From contig JBCDLC010000009.1 of the NCBI GenBank assembly GCA_038745855.1, positions 1 through 64,000 of the forward strand: 64,000 nt of DNA, in the 5' to 3' direction. The first letter of the stretch is position 1; the number at the start of each line of letters is the position of its first letter. This DNA is from UBA5336 sp038745855 (GTDB lineage: Bacteria > Pseudomonadota > Alphaproteobacteria > Caulobacterales > Hyphomonadaceae). The notes below the pieces were generated by a model, which was given only the letters and a program-made list of their open reading frames with translations, had not been told where the DNA came from and did not search any database. This document shows, in pieces, positions 17,408-25,695 of the stretch. The position numbers and the translations under genes were made by a program.

Positions 17408-18511
17408 ATGTACGATGGTACGAGTGACACCGAGCGCGCCACGCGCGGCATAACCGGCGACGGCTTTCTCACCGATAGTTGGTACCTCGGCTGCCCATCC
17501 TCGGCCCTGAAGCGCGGCAAGCAGTTTCGCCGTATCGTCCTTGGTGAACCGATCATGTTCGCGCGCACAGCTGCGGGTGAAGCGTTTGCCTTGCGGGATA
17601 TCTGTCCCCATCGCCTGGTGCCGCTCTCGTCGGGAAAGCAGAAGGAGACCAGCGGCGAGCCCACGGTCGAGTGCCCCTACCACGGCTGGCGGTTCGGTAC
17701 GGATGGCGTCTGCCGTCTGGTGCCCAGTCTAACGGGCGGTGAGCCCTATGATCCGTCACGGTTTACTGTCCGGCGATATCCAGTGGTCGAAAAGAACGGC
17801 ATGGTCTTCGTCTATGTGAGCCACGATGCGCGCAGCAAGGCCGAGCCTTACCTCCCGCCACCCGATTTCGGGCCGCTTCCGGAGAAACCGAAATTCATCG
17901 TTGAGCGGCTCTACAACGCGCACATGGATGATGCGGTGGTCGGCTTGATGGATCCGGCCCACGTGGCTTTCGTCCATTCGCAGTGGTGGTGGCGTCCTGC
18001 GTCGGCAGGGTTGCGTCTGAAAGAAAAGCCCTTCGAACCCCGCGACAGGGGCTGGGCAATCGCACGCCATAAACCGTCATCGAACTCCCTTGCCTACAGG
18101 GCCATCTTTGGCGGCGATGTGACGACGGAAATACTCTTCCAACTTCCAGGCTATCGGTGGGAGATCGTTGAGAACGAGAAAGCGCGGCTTCTCACGCTGA
18201 CGTGCCTTACGCCGGAGGAGCCGAAAAAGACCCGCATTACCCAACTCACATGGTGGACCGGTGCGCCACTGCTCAACCTCGCAATTCCGGTCTTGAAGCC
18301 CGCAGCAGGCATGTTTCTCGACCAGGACGGCGACATCATCAATCTGCAGAATGAGGGCATGAAGTACCAGAAGGCGATGATCTGGATTGACGATATCGAC
18401 ATCCAGGCCAAGTGGTACCGCATGCTGAAAAAGGCCTGGACGAAAGCTCGAACGACCGAGCAACCGCTGGAAAACCCTGTTCAACCAACATTACTCAGTT
18501 GGCGCAGTTGA
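17408..18511 (+). CDS. Rieske [2Fe-2S] ring-hydroxylating-type oxygenase subunit
   Basis: A 367-aa oxygenase of the vanillate O-demethylase/PaO-like type. The N-terminal Rieske centre is clear: CPHR near residue 66 and CPYHGW near residue 90, giving the two Cys and two His ligands. The catalytic domain contains HMDDAVVGLMDPAHVAFVH in which the mononuclear-iron ligands (D-x-x-H and neighbours) are expected. No reductase or ferredoxin gene is adjacent, so electron donors must be elsewhere. The ATG lacks a clear ribosome site. The partner gene phyH is divergent. Substrate unknown. Confidence 0.88.
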   Translation: MYDGTSDTERATRGITGDGFLTDSWYLGCPSSALKRGKQFRRIVLGEPIMFARTAAGEAFALRDICPHRLVPLSSGKQKETSGEPTVECPYHGWRFGTDGVCRLVPSLTGGEPYDPSRFTVRRYPVVEKNGMVFVYVSHDARSKAEPYLPPPDFGPLPEKPKFIVERLYNAHMDDAVVGLMDPAHVAFVHSQWWWRPASAGLRLKEKPFEPRDRGWAIARHKPSSNSLAYRAIFGGDVTTEILFQLPGYRWEIVENEKARLLTLTCLTPEEPKKTRITQLTWWTGAPLLNLAIPVLKPAAGMFLDQDGDIINLQNEGMKYQKAMIWIDDIDIQAKWYRMLKKAWTKARTTEQPLENPVQPTLLSWRS

Positions 18512-18695
18512 TGGGGCGATCGATTTCAGGGGAAAAGGATGTCGGGCAGCGGAGAACCAAGCGCCCCGGGGGGCTGGGGGGGCTGATGGGTCCGAGGTGC
18601 TTGTTAAGGACCACCGCCCGACCATTGCAAGATGCTCGTGGTTCCTGGCCATCGCAAGGTGAGATCGGGGAGAAATCGTGGCAGCGGCATTAAAC

Positions 18696-18730
18696 ATACT
18701 TCACCAAATGAAATTCAATTCATGAAGTAT
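18696..18730. promoter_or_regulatory. Nested inverted repeat upstream of the DUF2794 gene
   Basis: ATACTTCA and its exact complement TGAAGTAT are separated by 19 bp. Inside lies a second pair ATGAA/TTCAT. The stretch is much more AT-rich than its surroundings and ends 25 bp before the DUF2794 start. It may be an operator or a promoter element. The rest of the 244-bp gap after the Rieske gene shows no gene. Confidence 0.4.
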
Positions 18731-18755
18731 AGAATGCGGAGCACTACAGCCTGAC

Positions 18756-19091
18756 ATGTCAAATATTTCATCTATACGCAACTCTCCGTCCGAGAAGGTC
18801 GCCTTTCACCGGATGGAGTTGAACCTGATCTTGAATGTCTATGGACGGTTGGTCCGTGTGGGTGAAGCCCGGGACTATGCCATCGGCATGCATCCCGACC
18901 GGGCGATATTCGCCATGTACCGCCGGGCCGCTGAACAGCCGACCTGGCGGGTCGAGAAGGTTCCAGCCCTTGCAAACCGGCAAGGGGCTTACGCCGTGTT
19001 TGGATCGGCGGGACAAGTGCTACGCAGAGGGCGCGAACTGAAAGCTGTGCTCAGGGTGTTCGAGAAGCGGCGCTTCGAAGTTGTGGAGTGA
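18756..19091 (+). CDS. DUF2794 family protein
   Basis: A 111-aa protein with the conserved body of the alphaproteobacterial DUF2794 family: VAFHRMELNLILNVYGRLV, the segment DYAIGMHPDRAIFAMYRR, then VEKVPALANRQGAYAV and a final LKAVLRVFEKRRF. The function of this family is unknown. It is short, soluble and basic. It converges on the beta-lactamase-fold hydrolase gene with 32 bp between the stops. An AT-rich inverted repeat lies just upstream and may control it. Confidence 0.85.
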   Translation: MSNISSIRNSPSEKVAFHRMELNLILNVYGRLVRVGEARDYAIGMHPDRAIFAMYRRAAEQPTWRVEKVPALANRQGAYAVFGSAGQVLRRGRELKAVLRVFEKRRFEVVE

Positions 19092-19123
19092 GAGCGGAGG
19101 ACGGTGTGCTCGCGAGCGTGTGG

Positions 19124-20251
19124 TTACATCAGTGACTGGTATGCTGCCTGCGCAAGCATGAATCCGCGCGTATCGCCAACCAAGCCAGGCTCCATACGGT
19201 TCATCACATAGGACAAGCACAACCGCGCGTCCTGGTCGATGAGCACGAGGGAGCCGCCGTATCCGCCCCAGAAACAGGTACGTGCATTCGGACCAACCGG
19301 TGCGATCTCGTTGTTCAAGCCATATCCAAGACCGTAGGTGATGGGGACACCCAACACGAGGTCCAGGCCAGTCGTTTGGACATCAAAAACGCGCCGCGCA
19401 CCGGGCTCGGAAAGAAGTCGCTTGCCAAACGCTTCGCCGCCATTGGCCATCACCGTTTGGATACAGACGATGCTGCGGGCATTTCCGTGCCCGTTTGCTG
19501 CCGGGATCTCCGCCTTGCGCCAGGCTTCGGTCGCGGTGGCCGAAACATCGACCTTGGGGTTTTCGAATGTGCGAGCCGCGATGGACCCGTCGCTCGCCAG
19601 TGGGATGGTGTCGGCAGGCGGTGTGAGCGGCGCAATCCGCGGCATAGCGGCGTCGGCGACACCGATGTGGAAATCGGCGCCGAGGGGGCCGGCAATCTCA
19701 TTCCGAAAGAAGTTGCCGATGGATTGCCCAGTCACACGCTGCACAACTTCGCCAATGAGATGTCCCTGCGTAAGCGCATGATATCCTGACTGCGTACCCG
19801 GCGCCCACCACGGCGCCTGCGCCGCCAAGGCCCCCACCATCCAATCCCAATCATAGAGCGCGTCGCCTTCAACGACGGCATCCATTCCGGAGAGGCCGGC
19901 AGAATGCGAGAGCAGATGCCGAACTTCGACGCTCTCTTTGCCAGCGGCAGCAAATTCAGGCCAGTACCGCGCCACGGGCGCATTCAGATCAATGGTCCCG
20001 GTATCGGCGAGCATCAGCAGGCACAGCGCAGCCATGGTCTTTGTGCACGACCACACGTTTATGATCGTATCTTCAGCCCAGGCTTCATCACCGCCGCGTT
20101 CAAGTTGGCCCGCCCAGAGATCCACGACCATTTCGCCCTCGAGGCTGATCGCCACCGATGCGCCGATCTCGTCATTGTCGCGAAAGTTCTGTTCGAAGGC
20201 ATGCTTAACGGGTGCGAAGCGGTCGGCGCAGTGGCCATGAAGGGCTAGCAT
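19124..20251 (-). CDS. Serine beta-lactamase-fold hydrolase (EstB/LACTB-like)
   Basis: A 375-aa member of the beta-lactamase/class C-like superfamily, more probably an esterase or peptidase than a true beta-lactamase. The catalytic S-x-x-K reads SCTK within VWSCTKTMAALCLLMLAD, followed by RHLLSHSAGLSG, which is typical of EstB/LACTB proteins. A late segment FWGGYGGSL supplies the third motif. No signal peptide is evident. GGAG sits 7 bases before the ATG. It begins 51 bp after the RyR-domain gene on the same strand, so it may belong to that operon as a downstream passenger, but the larger gap argues for caution. Confidence 0.88.
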   Translation of the reverse strand: MLALHGHCADRFAPVKHAFEQNFRDNDEIGASVAISLEGEMVVDLWAGQLERGGDEAWAEDTIINVWSCTKTMAALCLLMLADTGTIDLNAPVARYWPEFAAAGKESVEVRHLLSHSAGLSGMDAVVEGDALYDWDWMVGALAAQAPWWAPGTQSGYHALTQGHLIGEVVQRVTGQSIGNFFRNEIAGPLGADFHIGVADAAMPRIAPLTPPADTIPLASDGSIAARTFENPKVDVSATATEAWRKAEIPAANGHGNARSIVCIQTVMANGGEAFGKRLLSEPGARRVFDVQTTGLDLVLGVPITYGLGYGLNNEIAPVGPNARTCFWGGYGGSLVLIDQDARLCLSYVMNRMEPGLVGDTRGFMLAQAAYQSLM

Positions 20252-20302
20252 TCGGTTCTCCAGAAAACGAACGATTGGGGGGCTTGATGGGTTGAGTGGA
20301 GA

Positions 20303-20680
20303 TCAGGCGTCCAGTGCGGTGACGATCGCACGGAAAAGCGCATCCTTGCGCTGTTCGAGATCTGGCAAGGCGTCGTAGGGCTTGAGCATGGGATGCGTTT
20401 TCTTTTTGGCGTCCTTGATCGGCCCGTAGGACCAGCCGTCGCGTATCTTCTGTTCCATCCACTGGTCATGTTGCGCGCTATCGGGCGCATCGGGATTGTC
20501 GAGGGTAAACTGCACGCTCTCGGCCGTGGAATCGCGCATCCATTTCGGCGCCTTTGACCATGGCGGGGCAGCACTCTGCCCATTCGCTGTCTGCCAGGCA
20601 CGAACGGCCTCATGGACGACGCGCGCCATGGCTTCCACTCTTGCGTCGCCCTCAAGTTCTACGGCCGTATCCTGCTCCAT
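20303..20680 (-). CDS. Stand-alone RyR-domain protein
   Basis: A 125-aa protein made almost wholly of a RyR domain (Pfam RyR type). The diagnostic stretch is HDQWMEQKIRDGWSYGPIKD followed by KKTHPMLKPYDALPD, matching the family pattern H..WM..K...GW.YG...D...K.HP.L.PY..L. RyR domains are best known from ryanodine receptors. In bacteria they are found in putative sensor proteins and are thought to bind a small ligand, possibly nucleotide-like. It starts 3 bp after the TPR/protease stop, with GGAGGAC inside the end of that gene, so it is translationally linked. Likely the ligand-sensing or inhibitory component, by inference. Confidence 0.8.
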   Translation of the reverse strand: MEQDTAVELEGDARVEAMARVVHEAVRAWQTANGQSAAPPWSKAPKWMRDSTAESVQFTLDNPDAPDSAQHDQWMEQKIRDGWSYGPIKDAKKKTHPMLKPYDALPDLEQRKDALFRAIVTALDA

Positions 20681-20683
20681 GGG

Positions 20684-23600
20684 CTATAGCGTCCTCCAAT
20701 CGGAGATCACCTGCAAGAGCCCGGAGTCGACCCACCCGGCGGAATTGTTTTCATAGGCAAAGGCCTGGCTGCCCGATCCGATCCCGTAGGCATGAACGCC
20801 GATGACCGTTGCCACCCCATCCTCATCGTAGGTGTAGACCGGCGAACCCGACTGGCCGCCAAACGTGTCGGCCGGATAATAAACCCGGCCGTCATGCACG
20901 GTTTCGATCGGTGTGGCATGGTGCCAAAGCTCTGCGGCATAGAGGGACTCTGCACCGCTGGCGCTCAGGTCTGTGACCTTGTCGCCGGGATAGCCCGTGA
21001 CATGCACCCATTGGCGCTTAAGGTCTTCCGGATCGACCGCAGCGACGCGAAACCAACCAAGATCCTCGCCGATTTCCTTGTTGAGGTGCAGGGCGCCAAT
21101 GTCGAAGCGAGGGTCGAACCGGTTGGACCATTCCTGATGCAAGGAAATCTTCTCCGCATAGAGTTGACCGAAGTGAGCGTAAGGCTCGTGCTGGCCCGAC
21201 CGGCCGGGCCGGATCTCGATGCCGATGGGGTAAGGGCTGCCCCGGCTCGGCAAGATGCAATGCCCGGCCGTGAGCACCGTCCGCTGACCAACGAGAAAGC
21301 CTGTGCCCACAGTCTGTGTGTTGCCCGGCCAGTGCATGACGAGGGAACAGATCAGGCGGAAAGGATACGCAGTGGTCGCGTGGATCTGGGTCCGGTTATC
21401 ATCGCCGATCACTGTTTCAAAACCGGCACTGCGTTGGCGGAAAGTTTCCAGATCTCCTGAGTAGTGCCCCTTTTTTAGCAAACGGTCGACAAGGCCCGGA
21501 TCATCGCCCGGTAGAGCCAGTTTGCGGCCGGGAATAATCCGAGATTTTGGCGGCGAGGCTGGCGCCTCCGTTGCACGACCAGGGACCGACATGGGCTTGC
21601 CCAGCACCACATCATCGCCAGGACGGCTGCCAGATGTCGAAGCACTCGCTCCGGGAAAGTCAGCGGACCCGATGCGGTTGGCAATGGCACCTGCCACAGC
21701 CCCGGCAGCCGCTAGAAACTCTGGGCCGTCACCAACATTGCCGCCCGCTGCAGCGGGGTCATCGAGTATCGCGTCAGGAGCGTTGATCCGGGCTCGGATC
21801 GAAGCCAGCCAGACGCCTTGATTTGCTTCGTACCGACCGGTCTTGTTGGGGATACGCCGCATGTTTGGGCTCCCCTTGTGATGGATGCCCATGAGCTTCC
21901 AGGAGACGCTATCGAACACAGGACTACCCGAACTTCCGGGCTCGGTCGGTGTTCGGTAGTGCAGATACTCCGGGCGGCCATCGAGCGATTGCGCCGATCG
22001 CGGCGGACCGCCCAGCTCGCCGGCAGAGTGGTCGAGCAGGAGTTCATCATCGAAGGAGAACTTCGCTTCACCGCCCAACGGAAAGCCGAGCACCACCACG
22101 TGGTATCCGGTCCCATCCTCGTCGCCCGCGGGCCGGGCGGGGAGGTAGTCGCTCACATCATCGGCAGTCAGCGGGTTGGCGCAGCTTGGCAAAGTCGTTT
22201 TCGGCTTGAGCAGAGTGATATCGTGCTGGGTCTCCGGAGAGAACCAGACGATTTCTGCGAAATTGACCTCGCACTCCTCAACGGTGCGATTGATCGCGTC
22301 ATACTCGTAGAAAATCGCCCGGCTGCGCATGAAGGACGCGCCGAGGACGCCGTCCCGGTCGCCAACGACGTGGTAGTTCGTTGCGATCAGGGGCTGTCCG
22401 GCCCAATCGTCCCTGAAAGCGCCGCCATCGATCACGAAGCCCGATCCGATCTGCTCCCAGTCCCCGCCCTTGATTGTCTGGATCGCACAAATGCTGCGGA
22501 CCCGTTCCATGGCACCAAGCAGCCTGTCGATCTCCAGCATTCGGCCCGACTGGGCCTCAGCGTCCCGCTTCTCAAAGTAAGCCTGGAACCCGTCTGTCGG
22601 ATCATGCGCCACGTCCCGGGTCTGCTCCAGGTCTCGGCGGATCAGTCCCGCTTCGGTGGGCGAAAGCACAACGGGTTCTGTCTGGATCGTGTCTTCAGGG
22701 GACGCGCCCTTGGCGGCGGTTGCGGCCCCCTTGTCGACATTGAGAATAGCGGTCTTGAGGATCCGGACAATGCCGCCGCGTTTGGTATCGTCTTCGCCGG
22801 ATATCTCCCAAACCTGTTCGAGCTGGCGCAGGGCGGATGCAAGTTTGAAGGCGTCATTGCTCGGATTGCCAGCAAAAGCGCCATAACAGAGCGCCGCGTC
22901 GTCGTCGTAGCCGAGCACGAGATACGCCTCTCCGCATGTGGCGAGCGTCCACATATCCGACGGTTTCGCACCCGTTTGGAGGGCCGCTTTCAGATCGTCT
23001 TCATGTTGCCGCAGAATATCCTCTGCCAAAGCTCGGGCGGCCTCTCCCGATGCCCAACCATAGTCAGCCGCGCCATCGTCGCTGTCTTCTGCGCGGGCGG
23101 CGTCATTGACCCCTCGAATGGCCAGGGCTGCAGCATTGATCGCGTGATACGTCGAAGGGCTGACACCGGAATCCGGGTCCGCTTTCGCAAGATCAAGCGT
23201 CCGCTGCCAGACAGATTGGTAGGCGCCGACGGCCATCTCAAGGTCTCCGGGGCTCGGCGGAGACCCCTCGCCAGCGTTGAAGCGGATGACCGCGTTCATG
23301 TAGGCCTGCTTATATGCGCGCCCGAGATTGCCTTTCGCCGATAGCCAGGTCTTGAACGCATCGGTTCCTGGGTCCGCATCGGCTGTGGCCGCTATCAGGA
23401 TCTTGGCCCGCCGGAGCGCGTCGGGCAGGCGACCAAGCTCAATCAGGGCCTGAATTTCCTTCTGCAACAGCGCTGGAGAACCGAGGTCTGCTCTCGCAGC
23501 CATCACGCAAAGAACGAGCATCAACCCGAAGGCTCGCTTGTCCTGTAGCGCCTGGGCGAGGTCCATGATCCTGTCGACGCCCTCGGCGCCCAGGTCGTCG

Positions 23601-23737
23601 GCCTCATCGATCACCTTGGCGACCTTACTGATCGCCTCGAGTCGGCTTTCTTCATAGCCCAGCATCATGAGCGTCCTGCGGGCGGCTTTGAACTCTTCCC
23701 GCTGGGTTTCGATATCTGTGAGGGCGTTGAGGGTCAT
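20684..23737 (-). CDS. TPR-like protein with two trypsin-like protease domains
   Basis: A 1017-aa protein. Residues 1-330 are helical and repeat-like (TRAFs-binding/TPR-like region with GNLGRAYKQAYMNAV and YHAINAAALAIRG). Residues 410-650 form a first trypsin-like domain with His456 (TNYHVV), Asp506 (QHDITLL) and Ser603 (PGSSGSPV). Residues 780-1010 form a second with His826 (TAGHC), Asp879 (RFDIGAL) and Ser963 (GGQSGSPV). Both triads are therefore complete. A low-complexity linker rich in Ala, Ser and Pro joins them. No signal peptide is present, suggesting cytoplasmic action. The start overlaps the upstream muramidase gene by four bases (ATGA). Substrates are unknown. Confidence 0.85.
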   Translation of the reverse strand: MTLNALTDIETQREEFKAARRTLMMLGYEESRLEAISKVAKVIDEADDLGAEGVDRIMDLAQALQDKRAFGLMLVLCVMAARADLGSPALLQKEIQALIELGRLPDALRRAKILIAATADADPGTDAFKTWLSAKGNLGRAYKQAYMNAVIRFNAGEGSPPSPGDLEMAVGAYQSVWQRTLDLAKADPDSGVSPSTYHAINAAALAIRGVNDAARAEDSDDGAADYGWASGEAARALAEDILRQHEDDLKAALQTGAKPSDMWTLATCGEAYLVLGYDDDAALCYGAFAGNPSNDAFKLASALRQLEQVWEISGEDDTKRGGIVRILKTAILNVDKGAATAAKGASPEDTIQTEPVVLSPTEAGLIRRDLEQTRDVAHDPTDGFQAYFEKRDAEAQSGRMLEIDRLLGAMERVRSICAIQTIKGGDWEQIGSGFVIDGGAFRDDWAGQPLIATNYHVVGDRDGVLGASFMRSRAIFYEYDAINRTVEECEVNFAEIVWFSPETQHDITLLKPKTTLPSCANPLTADDVSDYLPARPAGDEDGTGYHVVVLGFPLGGEAKFSFDDELLLDHSAGELGGPPRSAQSLDGRPEYLHYRTPTEPGSSGSPVFDSVSWKLMGIHHKGSPNMRRIPNKTGRYEANQGVWLASIRARINAPDAILDDPAAAGGNVGDGPEFLAAAGAVAGAIANRIGSADFPGASASTSGSRPGDDVVLGKPMSVPGRATEAPASPPKSRIIPGRKLALPGDDPGLVDRLLKKGHYSGDLETFRQRSAGFETVIGDDNRTQIHATTAYPFRLICSLVMHWPGNTQTVGTGFLVGQRTVLTAGHCILPSRGSPYPIGIEIRPGRSGQHEPYAHFGQLYAEKISLHQEWSNRFDPRFDIGALHLNKEIGEDLGWFRVAAVDPEDLKRQWVHVTGYPGDKVTDLSASGAESLYAAELWHHATPIETVHDGRVYYPADTFGGQSGSPVYTYDEDGVATVIGVHAYGIGSGSQAFAYENNSAGWVDSGLLQVISDWRTL

Positions 23738-25695
23738 GCCGGCGCTCCCGCTGTCTCATCGGTCGGCGTGCTTTGACCCGCCTGAGCTGACGTTTGAGCG
23801 TTCGAATGGCCTGGCCCATCCACGGTTAAACGGACCATACCGGAGAGATCGGGATCCGCGATCTCGTCCGGTGAGAGCTGGGGCAAGCGCGTAACAATGC
23901 TCTCCTGACCCGTCATCCAACTGGCGGTGACCTTCCGCATGCTGTCGACCCGGTTCTTCCAACCGCGCCGAAACGCTTCGAGGCGCCGATTACGGGTCAT
24001 GATCTTCTCGTAAAACGCCCAGCGCGCATCGAGTGCCCGGTCCACCAGCAAACCCTCGTCGGTTCGTTCAACCGCCGCCAATGTGGTCGGCCCGAAATAC
24101 CCATCGACCCCCGAGGGCGGCAATCCGGCACCGCGCTGGATGAACCGCATCGCCTGGCGCAGACCGTGGTTCACGCAAGCGTCGAACAGCGTCAGGGCCG
24201 ACGCATCATCGGGCATGCGGTGGCAATGGCCTGCCCGCCAGTAGCCCTCGAAGTAGATCTGCTCGACCTCGTGCTCGCTGATATTCCTCACGCTCTGGGG
24301 CGGCTTGCCCTGCTTCTGTCGGAAGGTGTCGTATGTGCGTTGGGTCACGCCCTGATTGGTGGCGCCGCCCGGGTCGTCCGGATGGTCAACATAGCCGCCC
24401 TCGTAAACCCGCATGACATCATGGCAGCGCTTGAACCGGTTATACTCATCGCGAGCCGCGCCGATTGGGCTGACGATCATCTCATCGACGATCGGTTTGA
24501 GCGCATCGGTCAAACCGCCGAGCTTGGGCAGATGGAAGAATTCCTGATTGGTCATCAGCGGCGCGAGCTTTTTCTTTGCCGCCAGGTAGATGCGCTTGGC
24601 GTCGGCTGCGATGAGATCCGGCGAGAGGAACACCGCTGTGCGGAAGGCATTCAGGGCCGCATCCGCACCACCATCGCGCACCTGCTCGCTGAGGGTTCGC
24701 CAGGCCATGTTCACATCGGGCACGCTACCCCAGTCTGGCCGCTGGACTTCCCGGCGCAGCTCGAACACCAACCATGGCGCACCGGTGTAGGGCTTACCCT
24801 TCCGTGTCAGTGTGCGGCGCGCCTTGTCGTAGTCGATCTCGTCGCCAGGATCGCTATCGGCAATCAAGGCATAGAAGCCCGACGCAAGCTGGCCCTGGTC
24901 GTTGTCGAAGATATCGTCCAACACGGTCACAAGCGACGCCTGTCGTACGGCTCCCTTCCGGTCATTGATGAGTTCAAACGTCCGCGTGATCGTATCGCTA
25001 ATATCGGTCTGGTGCAGGGCGCCTCCGATGGCTGGATTGGTCATGGAGACAAACTGCGTCACCGGCGTTTTCAGCGTATCCTCAAGCAGTGCTAGCGCGT
25101 CGCCGAAATGATCCTTTTGCATGACGCTACCGAAACCGAGCTCAAAGGGGCCGGCGCCGCGATAAACAAGCCTTGGGGTCAGCTGCTTGTTGATGACGAG
25201 CACCCGGTCTTGGCGCTTGTAACCCATCTCGGGAAGCGGTGCGGATTCGGGGATCATGTCGGTCGTCCTTGGCGCGGGGACCGGCGATCCACCGCCGACC
25301 CCACGTCCTCCCGATGGCATGCCACCGGGAGGTATTCCGCCAGCGCCAGCAACGTCGGGCTCCGGCACGGGCGACGCGACCTGGGAGCCGACTGTGGTGC
25401 TGGCTCCACCCATGGGCGCTGCGCCGCGTGACATGGGCTGGTTGAAGACCTGGTTCTCGGTCGCTGGCGCGAACACACCCGCCAGCTTCGTCTGCGCATC
25501 GAAATTCGTCTGGCCGACGACGCTGTAGATATAAGGCCCATACTTAGCGGTGTTGAACCGGCCCCGTCTCAGGCTGACCGCGCGTACGGCAACCGAGATA
25601 TAGGTCTCGTCAGGCAGGAACGGTTCCCCGCGGAAGGTCTCGAGCCGGTAAAGGGACTGCTCATTGTCGGCCACGAGGAGGGTCGATTTAGCCAT
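23734..25695 (-). CDS. Large protein with unknown N-terminal region and C-terminal GH108 muramidase domain
   Basis: A 653-aa protein. Residues 1-85 and 160-420 match no family I recognise. A Gly/Pro/Ser-rich linker (about 86-155) separates them. Residues 423-588 are a GH108 lysozyme domain: YEGGYVDHPDDPGGATNQG with the catalytic Glu432, then an FDACVNHG segment and the VDGYFGPTTLAAV piece typical of the attached peptidoglycan-binding part. GH108 enzymes cut peptidoglycan and are usually phage endolysins or small secreted muramidases. No signal peptide or membrane helix is seen here. The gene overlaps both neighbours, by eight bases upstream and four downstream. Confidence 0.8.
   Translation of the reverse strand: MAKSTLLVADNEQSLYRLETFRGEPFLPDETYISVAVRAVSLRRGRFNTAKYGPYIYSVVGQTNFDAQTKLAGVFAPATENQVFNQPMSRGAAPMGGASTTVGSQVASPVPEPDVAGAGGIPPGGMPSGGRGVGGGSPVPAPRTTDMIPESAPLPEMGYKRQDRVLVINKQLTPRLVYRGAGPFELGFGSVMQKDHFGDALALLEDTLKTPVTQFVSMTNPAIGGALHQTDISDTITRTFELINDRKGAVRQASLVTVLDDIFDNDQGQLASGFYALIADSDPGDEIDYDKARRTLTRKGKPYTGAPWLVFELRREVQRPDWGSVPDVNMAWRTLSEQVRDGGADAALNAFRTAVFLSPDLIAADAKRIYLAAKKKLAPLMTNQEFFHLPKLGGLTDALKPIVDEMIVSPIGAARDEYNRFKRCHDVMRVYEGGYVDHPDDPGGATNQGVTQRTYDTFRQKQGKPPQSVRNISEHEVEQIYFEGYWRAGHCHRMPDDASALTLFDACVNHGLRQAMRFIQRGAGLPPSGVDGYFGPTTLAAVERTDEGLLVDRALDARWAFYEKIMTRNRRLEAFRRGWKNRVDSMRKVTASWMTGQESIVTRLPQLSPDEIADPDLSGMVRLTVDGPGHSNAQTSAQAGQSTPTDETAGAPA

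Noticed and set aside
21818..23344. Long plus-strand ORF (508 codons) opposite the double-protease gene
   Set aside because: It is fully antisense to a gene with two complete protease triads and tight operon junctions; its sequence has no recognisable motif and reflects GC-rich antisense openness.
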